Positions 56,788 through 64,000 of a stretch of 64,000 bases of DNA are shown here, one piece after another. This stretch comes from Adiantum capillus-veneris. Lineage: Eukaryota > Streptophyta > Polypodiopsida > Polypodiales > Pteridaceae. Made by a program: the position numbers and the translations under genes. The notes beneath the pieces were generated by a model. That model was given only the letters and a program-made list of their open reading frames with translations. It searched no databases and had not been told where the DNA came from. Numbering within the stretch: the stretch's first letter is position 1; the number at the start of each line of letters is the position of its first letter. The stretch covers positions 105,597,087 through 105,661,086 of the forward strand of contig CM043966.1 of NCBI GenBank assembly GCA_014529385.2, read 5' to 3'.

Positions 56788-57738
56788 ATGTCTTCCGGCA
56801 CTCGCAAGGGTTCTTCTTCTTCAACAAGATCCACAACCATTGTGGAAAGTGATCCAAAATCTCCTAAGTGTGGAGATAGCAACACAACCCCCCAACCAAC
56901 GACATTGGAAACCATGATCATGGCGTACTTGGTATCATTGCAAGAGACCGTAAACAAACAAGGCGAAGACTTACGAGCACTTGCAATGGAGAATGGCACA
57001 CTAAGGGTACTTGTGGTTGAGAATGAAAATCTCAAGAGGACACTTGAGATGCAAACAACACGTTTGATGCAACTTGAAGAGGAAGTCAAGGAATGTAAAC
57101 GCTCTCTTGTGGACTTGAATGCTTTGAAGGAGCGGATGAGCAAAGTAGCGCATGACCATGTATTGAAAGAGGAGAAATTTGACACTATGAGCCGGGATGT
57201 ATGCGACATGAAAAATGTATGCACAAACAAGTCTTGGGCTGATGTATGTGGTAGCAATGTGGTTTCTAATTCCTCACTCATGCAAGCTATGGTTCAAACA
57301 AAGAATGTTGAGAATGTGGATGTGGAGGAGTTGAAAGAACGGGAGCGACGTTCCAAGAACATTGTTATTCGTGGAATTCGAGAAGAGAAGTCAGAGACAC
57401 CTCCTTCTCTTGCCATTGTTATTGAAGATTTCTTCAAAACCCACTTTGGCATGTCCGGAGTTATGGTCTATGGAGCACATAGAGTGGGGAAGCAAGGAGC
57501 TCCTCGCTCGGGAGAACGGCCAATTGTATGCACCATGCCGGATGAGACCAAGCGAAAGATTATCCTTGATAATAGTTGGATCTATTTGAGGGATACAAAA
57601 TGTTTTGTATGTGAAGATCGCACTATTAAGCAACAAAATATGCGTCGCAAGGCATATGAGGAAAAGAATAATAAAAACAAGGAGATCTCTCATGAAGAAA
57701 ATGTGCCCAAGGAGGAGGCAAGTCTCTCAAGCAAATAG
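56788..57738 (+). CDS. LINE ORF1: coiled coil plus RRM-like nucleic-acid-binding protein
   Basis: 316 codons from a true ATG at 56788 to TAG at 57736-57738, fully open. A Ser/Thr-rich N-terminus is followed by a leucine-rich coiled coil (about residues 65-125: V-E-N-E-N-L-K-R-T-L, M-Q-L-E-E-E-V-K-E). After a linker comes a domain with R-R-S-K-N-I-V-I-R-G-I-R-E-E (about residue 190), a short helix, A-H-R-V-G-K and R-P-I-V-C-T-M (residues 228-250). This order matches trimeric ORF1 proteins of L1 and related LINEs, which coat the RNA. The stop is in the same frame as ORF2. Confidence 0.7.
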   Translation: MSSGTRKGSSSSTRSTTIVESDPKSPKCGDSNTTPQPTTLETMIMAYLVSLQETVNKQGEDLRALAMENGTLRVLVVENENLKRTLEMQTTRLMQLEEEVKECKRSLVDLNALKERMSKVAHDHVLKEEKFDTMSRDVCDMKNVCTNKSWADVCGSNVVSNSSLMQAMVQTKNVENVDVEELKERERRSKNIVIRGIREEKSETPPSLAIVIEDFFKTHFGMSGVMVYGAHRVGKQGAPRSGERPIVCTMPDETKRKIILDNSWIYLRDTKCFVCEDRTIKQQNMRRKAYEEKNNKNKEISHEENVPKEEASLSSK

Positions 57739-60700
57739 GGATGCGTGACCTATGAGACCGAGTTACAATTGAAAATATGCTTTTGGAATTGTAATGGATA
57801 CCCATGGAATGCGGGGGTTGGCATTGATGAACTAACAAGCAAAGCCGATGTTGTACTTCTTGTTGAAACTTGGGAGCATGATACACAAAGGATTGACGGC
57901 TTGGAGGATTACAATGTACATTCATTGATGTGGTCAAAGAATCTCAAGCAACGAAGAGGACAAGGAGGGTTAGCATGTATGGTTAAGAAAGAATTGGAAG
58001 ATTTTGTATCAATTGTGAAAGATGACAAGTACAAACGTTATGTATGGCTGAAAATTATGACACCAAAAAGAGTACCCATTTTTGTAGCCGGTTGCTACAT
58101 TCCTCATCATGATTCTCCCTTTTATGCTTGCATGGATAGAGATCAACCATTTTCTGATTTGGAAGAGGACATTGCTTATTTCAAAGGTGAAGGTGATGTT
58201 ATTGTATTTGGGGATATGAATGCTCGCACAAAAACATTGCAACATGATACTCAACAATTTGATATGCCATACATTTCAAGGGAGTTGGAGGAAGTTCACT
58301 TGTATGATCGTACTTCAATGGATGAGAAAGAGCCGGATCACTATGGAAAGTTGCTTTTACACATGTGTAATAGCACGGGTATGCTCATTGCCAATGGTGT
58401 ATCTTTGTGGAGTGGAACCAATGGATTTACATGTAGAAGACATAATGGGGATAGTGTGATTGACTATATGCTACTCTCTGAAGCCATCATGTATCGCATA
58501 AAGAGTTTTATGTTTGGTCAATGGACCCCGGAATCCGACCATCGCACCTTATGTATTGACCTTTCATGTGGAGAAGCAACTAAGCATGATAATCTCAGCC
58601 AAAGGAAAGAGAAGTTATCACTATGTATGGATTTCAAACGGGCACCAATGTACATTGAAATGGTTGAGCAAAAATTATGGATGACAAAGCTTCAATGTGA
58701 TGCACCATTGTAAACTAAATGGAAAGCTTTCAAAAAAGATATTTGTTCTTGTGCGGAAGAATGCTTTGCCATAAAGCATCTCCATGGTATCAACAAAGAT
58801 AGATCACGCAAAAGGTGGTTTGATAAAGAATGTCAAGATGCTCGAAAGTCCTTGATAAAGCTTGATGCAACTATGGACAAAGACAACTATCAAAGTCATT
58901 TGCATACATACAAGGCATTGATTCAAAAGAAGAGAAGAAGATGGGAAGTAAAGCAACAAGAATTTCAAGTCCAAGAAAAGGCACATGCATGTGGAAGATT
59001 TTGGAGAAACTTGAGAGGCAAGCGGATTGAGAATTTTGGTAACTTGAGTCTAGTGGATATGTACACACATTGTAGGCAATTATATGAGCAAGAAAATACT
59101 GAAAAAATGCCATTTTATGGTTCACTCCCATGTATGCCGTCTTTTTTTACTATTGAGGATGTATGCGGTGGGCTTGAAAAGTTGGCCACTCGCAAAGCGG
59201 GAGATCTTCAAGGTATCAAGCCGGAGATGATCAAATGGACGGGAGATTTTACCCATGAGTGGATGTGTGATATGTTCAACCTTGCACTTCAACATGGTAT
59301 GCCTTATGATTGGAGTACTAATTGGGTTAAGCCTTTGCATAAAGGAGGGGATGTAAAGAATGTAAGCAACTACCGGACTATAATGATTGGGTCTCTTATG
59401 GCAAAGTTGTTTGGGTGCATAATGGAAATGAAATTGAGTGATTGGGCTGAAGAGAATGACAAGCGTGCAAAGGGACAAGCGGGTTTTCGTCGATGCCATA
59501 GCACCATTGATCATCTTGTCACTCTTCGTGTTCTCATGGAGGAATGTCGGTTGAAAGGCAAGCGATTGTATTGTTGTTTTGTGGACTTTAAGAAAGCCTT
59601 TGATATGATTCCACGTAACAATTTGTGGAGAAGGATGGAAGAACTCCAAGTGCCAAGTGAGTTTATGCTTGCGGTTTCTCGAATCTATGAGAAGGTGATT
59701 TGTCAATTGCGCATGGGAAGAGAAATTTCAGAAATTTTTGTAAGCACTATTGGGGTTAAACAAGGATGTCCATTGTCACCAACTCTCTTTGGTCTATGCA
59801 TCGATCAATTGGAACAAATGGTACTTGACTTTATGCAAGAAGAAGGCATTGAAGAGGTCACTATTTGCAATGCGGTAATCATGCTTTTGTTGTATGCGGA
59901 TGATGTAGTGCTTCTAGCACACACTTTAGAAGATGCACAAAAGCTTATGGTTGTCCTTGAGAACTTTTGCTTGCATAGTGGGCTGATTGTAAATGAATCC
60001 AAAACATAGGTTATGCTTGTGAAAACCAACCATAAGGAGAAGCCATGCATTGTGTACAACAACGAGACACTTGAAGTTGTTGAGAGCTTTAAGTACCTTG
60101 GCCTTGAGGTTCCATCCAATCACAAGTGGCATGAATGTGCTATGCGTCGTTTGGAAGCGGGAAAGAGAGCATATTATGCATTTGAGAACATGTGTAATGC
60201 GGGAAACATCAAGTGTTGGGTTCTCAAGAAGTATCTTTTTGATGCATTGGTGACACCGGTTCTTCTTTATGGAGTTGAAGTGTGGGGCGGGAGCATCTCA
60301 AAGTCTACTTGGAAAGAGTTTGAGAATGTCCAAAAGCGTTTTCTTCAAACTTTCTCCAAGTTAAGACACAAACACCATATATGCTCTTACTTATTGAGTC
60401 GGGATCTCTTCCAATTGAGGTTATGGACATGGAAAGGGTTGTGGAGTACATGATAAAGATGCGTCAAAACCCCTCACATCGACTTCCTACAATTGCATGG
60501 GAAGCAAGCAAAAAAGTTCAAAAGACGCATAAAAGCAAGATCTTGAGCACGGGATGGATGCAAGACATAAAGAAGTGGTTTGGGAGATGGGATGCATTAC
60601 ACTTGCTACATGATGCTTCAATTGACTCTCAAGTGAATGAAGCTTTTCTACAACGCCAATGTATTACGGCTTGGGAGAAATCCGGTGGGTCACGCTTCAT

Positions 60701-60920
60701 ACATTACACCACCTATATTGCCCCCAACTACAAAACCATGTTCTTCGCTGAGAGAGGAAACCGTACTCACAGTTACATGCTTGAGCCTATTCCCTTGTCC
60801 GCGATACGCACTATCGCAGCAATTCGGCTTAGCTCCCATTTCCTTCGATGCGAGATAGGGCGTTGGGGCAATGGAGAAGAGTCAAATCGATTGTGCACAT
60901 TATGCTCACTGCAAGTTTGA
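57739..60920 (+). pseudogene. LINE ORF2: endonuclease and reverse transcriptase
   Basis: The endonuclease shows F-W-N-C-N-G, L-L-V-E-T-W-E, G-D-M-N-A-R-T, V-I-D-Y-M-L-L-S and S-D-H-R-T-L (APE-type Asn, Glu, Asp, Asn and Asp-His sites). An in-frame TAA at 58711-58713 follows. RT reads H-K-G-G-D-V-K-N-V-S-N-Y-R, G-Q-A-G-F-R-R-C-H-S-T-I-D-H, F-V-D-F-K-K-A-F-D, G-V-K-Q-G-C-P-L-S-P and L-L-Y-A-D-D-V-V (YADD at 59893-59904). A TAG at 60007-60009 and a frameshift near 60375 break the C-terminal region, which reads F-K-Y-L-G-L-E-V, P-V-L-L-Y-G-V-E-V-W and finally C-T-L-C. No ATG opens the frame; it begins right after the ORF1 stop. Confidence 0.85.
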
Positions 60921-61212
60921 GAGTCTGAGTACCACACACTACTAGAGTGCTCAGCTTTTGATCACATCCGAACTTGCTTCTCTCACATTTTCAGCCATAA
61001 CTTTGACCTACACACTTTCCTCTCCCAGCCAAAGTGTGGGCTCTCCATTGCGACTCTCATCACTACAATTTTGGAGCATCGAGAGTCACTCATCAGCCAT
61101 ACACATACTACATCACATGTAACTTTGGTCCCATAGGTCATATTTGACCTCCGAGGACGATAATAAAATCTATCTATCTATCTATGTATCTCTCTCTCTG
61201 TGCTAAAGCTAC

Positions 61213-61295
61213 AGAAATACATTTTCCCTAACTGTTTTTCACATCAAAATGTGAAGCTTTTGGAAGTACTTACACTAAAATTTTTGTGCGGGTTA

Positions 61296-61362
<67 letters not shown>

Positions 61363-61651
61363 AGAAGAAGAAGAAGAAGAAGAGAGTTTTAATGTAGTAG
61401 GAAAATATAGTGAGAGAGAAAGAGACAGAGAGAAATACATTTTCCCTAATGGAAGAAAACAAGAGCAAACTTGAATTCTAATGTTTTTTTCAAGTCAAAA
61501 TGTGAAGCTTTTGCAAGTATTTACACTAAAATTTGTAAATATTTTCACGTCAAAATGTCAAACTTTTGCAAGTATCTACACTAAAATGTGTGCAGGTTTT
61601 TTTTTTAAAAAAATAATAATAAAAAATCAATATATATATATATATACACAC

Positions 61652-61690
<39 letters not shown>
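61213..61690 (+). repeat. Diverged tandem duplication with TA and GA tracts
   Basis: GAAATACATTTTCCCTAA occurs at about 61213 and 61433. Each is followed by TCAAAATGTGAAGCTTTTG…ACACTAAAAT, then (TA)n and (GA)n. A third TCAAAATGTCAAACTTTTGC block lies near 61552. Confidence 0.8.
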
Positions 61691-61792
61691 CTTCAGTTGA
61701 AACGGCGCTGTCGACCCGACTTGGCGATAGAACGGCCGCCCTTCCTCAAATCGTCCTCCTCTTGCTTGTATTCTAGCACCCGACTCCCCCCC

Positions 61793-61795
<3 letters not shown>

Positions 61796-61891
<96 letters not shown>

Positions 61892-61987
61892 GCAACCAAA
61901 TTCAGCAGGTCGCGTGCTCTCTTTCTCTCTCTCTCTCTCTCTCTCGCGTGCAGCTGAACGCTCTCGTAGTGTGCAGGAGCAGCAGGT

Positions 61988-62046
<59 letters not shown>
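61796..62046 (+). repeat. CT/CA microsatellites and a repeated GC-rich linker
   Basis: (CT)n into (CA)n at 61796-61887, then (CT)n at 61917-61945 and 61991-62046. The linkers after the last two share CGTGCA(G/A)CTGAACGCT and TAGTGTGCAGGA. Confidence 0.9.
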
Positions 62047-62049
<3 letters not shown>

Positions 62050-62280
62050 GCGTGCAACTGAACGCTATCGTTGTCTCTCGCTCTTGTAGTGTGCAGGAAG
62101 CAGCGCTGCTCTCCTTATACGGCTTTGCTCAGGGAATATCGCAGGAGTAGGGAATCTCGGAGGGGTGGGGTGGTTGCAGCTCGGCGGTGTCCTCCACGAC
62201 GAGTTGGCGGTGACGATAGCGAGCGACTACAGGGAGGGAAGGAGGAGAGGACACGTGTCCCTTGCTCCACCCGCCTTAAA

Positions 62281-62292
62281 GAAGTTATTAGA
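62281..62292 (-). other. Helitron 5' terminus (TC)
   Basis: On - the element starts TCTAATAACTTC, preceded by host A (62293). It agrees with the TC rule for Helitron 5' ends and with the boundary given by the empty-site repeat. Confidence 0.85.
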
Positions 62293-62322
62293 TTTTTGTG
62301 TCACACCAATAAAGGTCGCAAG

Positions 62323-62391
<69 letters not shown>
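62293..62391 (+). repeat. Right host flank: rest of split repeat, (CT)n, C30
   Basis: TTTTTGTGTCACACCAATAA…GCAAGTAAT matches 44846-44879 with two C/T differences, then (CT)n and a run of 30 C residues (62362-62391). Confidence 0.9.

Positions 62392-64000
<1,609 letters not shown>

Larger units (their letters stand above)
56560..61190 (+). mobile_element. LINE (non-LTR retrotransposon) nested in the Helitron
   Basis: A + strand element with an RNA-binding-like ORF1, an APE-type endonuclease, RT, a C-terminal Cys/His-like end, and a 3' tail of AATAAAATC followed by TCTA repeats (about 61157-61185). It lies antisense to the Helitron genes. Target duplications were not found. Two stops and one frameshift in ORF2 make it inactive. 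A microsatellite tail and a separate ORF1 of this kind fit the Jockey/CR1/L2-like side rather than typical plant L1, but this needs a tree. Confidence 0.8.

Noticed and set aside
62362-62391. C30 run as a functional element
   Set aside because: A homopolymer next to (CT)n, likely slippage with uncertain length. No function can be supported.

Overview
The window is a transposon graveyard from a land-plant nuclear genome. The evidence is a plant-type Helitron ending in CTAG, Ty3/gypsy elements including a chromovirus and a family with a tRNA-Asp-like primer site, Ty1/copia remains, short-LTR elements, a LINE, and very many GA/CT microsatellites. The species cannot be fixed from the sequence. 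I found no intact host gene, no rRNA gene and no functional tRNA gene. Nearly every recognisable reading frame carries stops or frameshifts.

Layout. 1-5.7 kb: a decayed gag-like frame, a polypurine tract and a long LTR on +, facing a related LTR on -. 5.8-7.2 kb: a decayed frame of about 470 codons that I cannot identify. 7.3-16 kb: mostly non-coding, with microsatellites, copia gag remains (10.76-11.25 kb), a TRIM-like LTR with an initiator-Met primer site (11.44-11.59 kb) and a relict gypsy N-terminal gag (13.0-13.56 kb). 16.2-19.8 kb: a - strand chromovirus with PR, RT and RNase H deleted, leaving gag joined in frame to integrase and chromodomain. 20.9-23.7 kb (+) and 28.8-39.1 kb (-): two copies of one gypsy family (here family A) in opposite orientation. 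Between them lies a - strand unit (unit X, 23.7-28.76 kb) with a coiled-coil frame and a second retropepsin-like domain. Family A carries two integrase zinc fingers in tandem and a ~285-bp repeat array with a palindromic core. 39.2-44.0 kb: a non-autonomous LTR element (LARD-like) with gag only. 44.0-44.95 kb: tandem duplications.

The main find is a Helitron at 44,952-62,292 on the - strand, 17.3 kb long. Both ends can be placed to the base because it inserted into the second of two tandem ~106-bp repeats, so the first repeat serves as a paralogous empty site. It has a TC 5' end, a perfect 11-bp hairpin followed by CTAG at the 3' end, and an A|T target. It carries a broken Rep-helicase gene, several unknown small frames, a protein-kinase gene fragment that has lost its catalytic loop (probably captured host sequence), and a nested LINE on the opposite strand.

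After 62.3 kb the host flank continues with CT, poly-C and CA tracts and no recognisable gene. None of the elements looks autonomous today. The order of events readable from the sequence is: a tandem repeat forms, the Helitron inserts into it, and the LINE either lands inside the Helitron or is carried with it.
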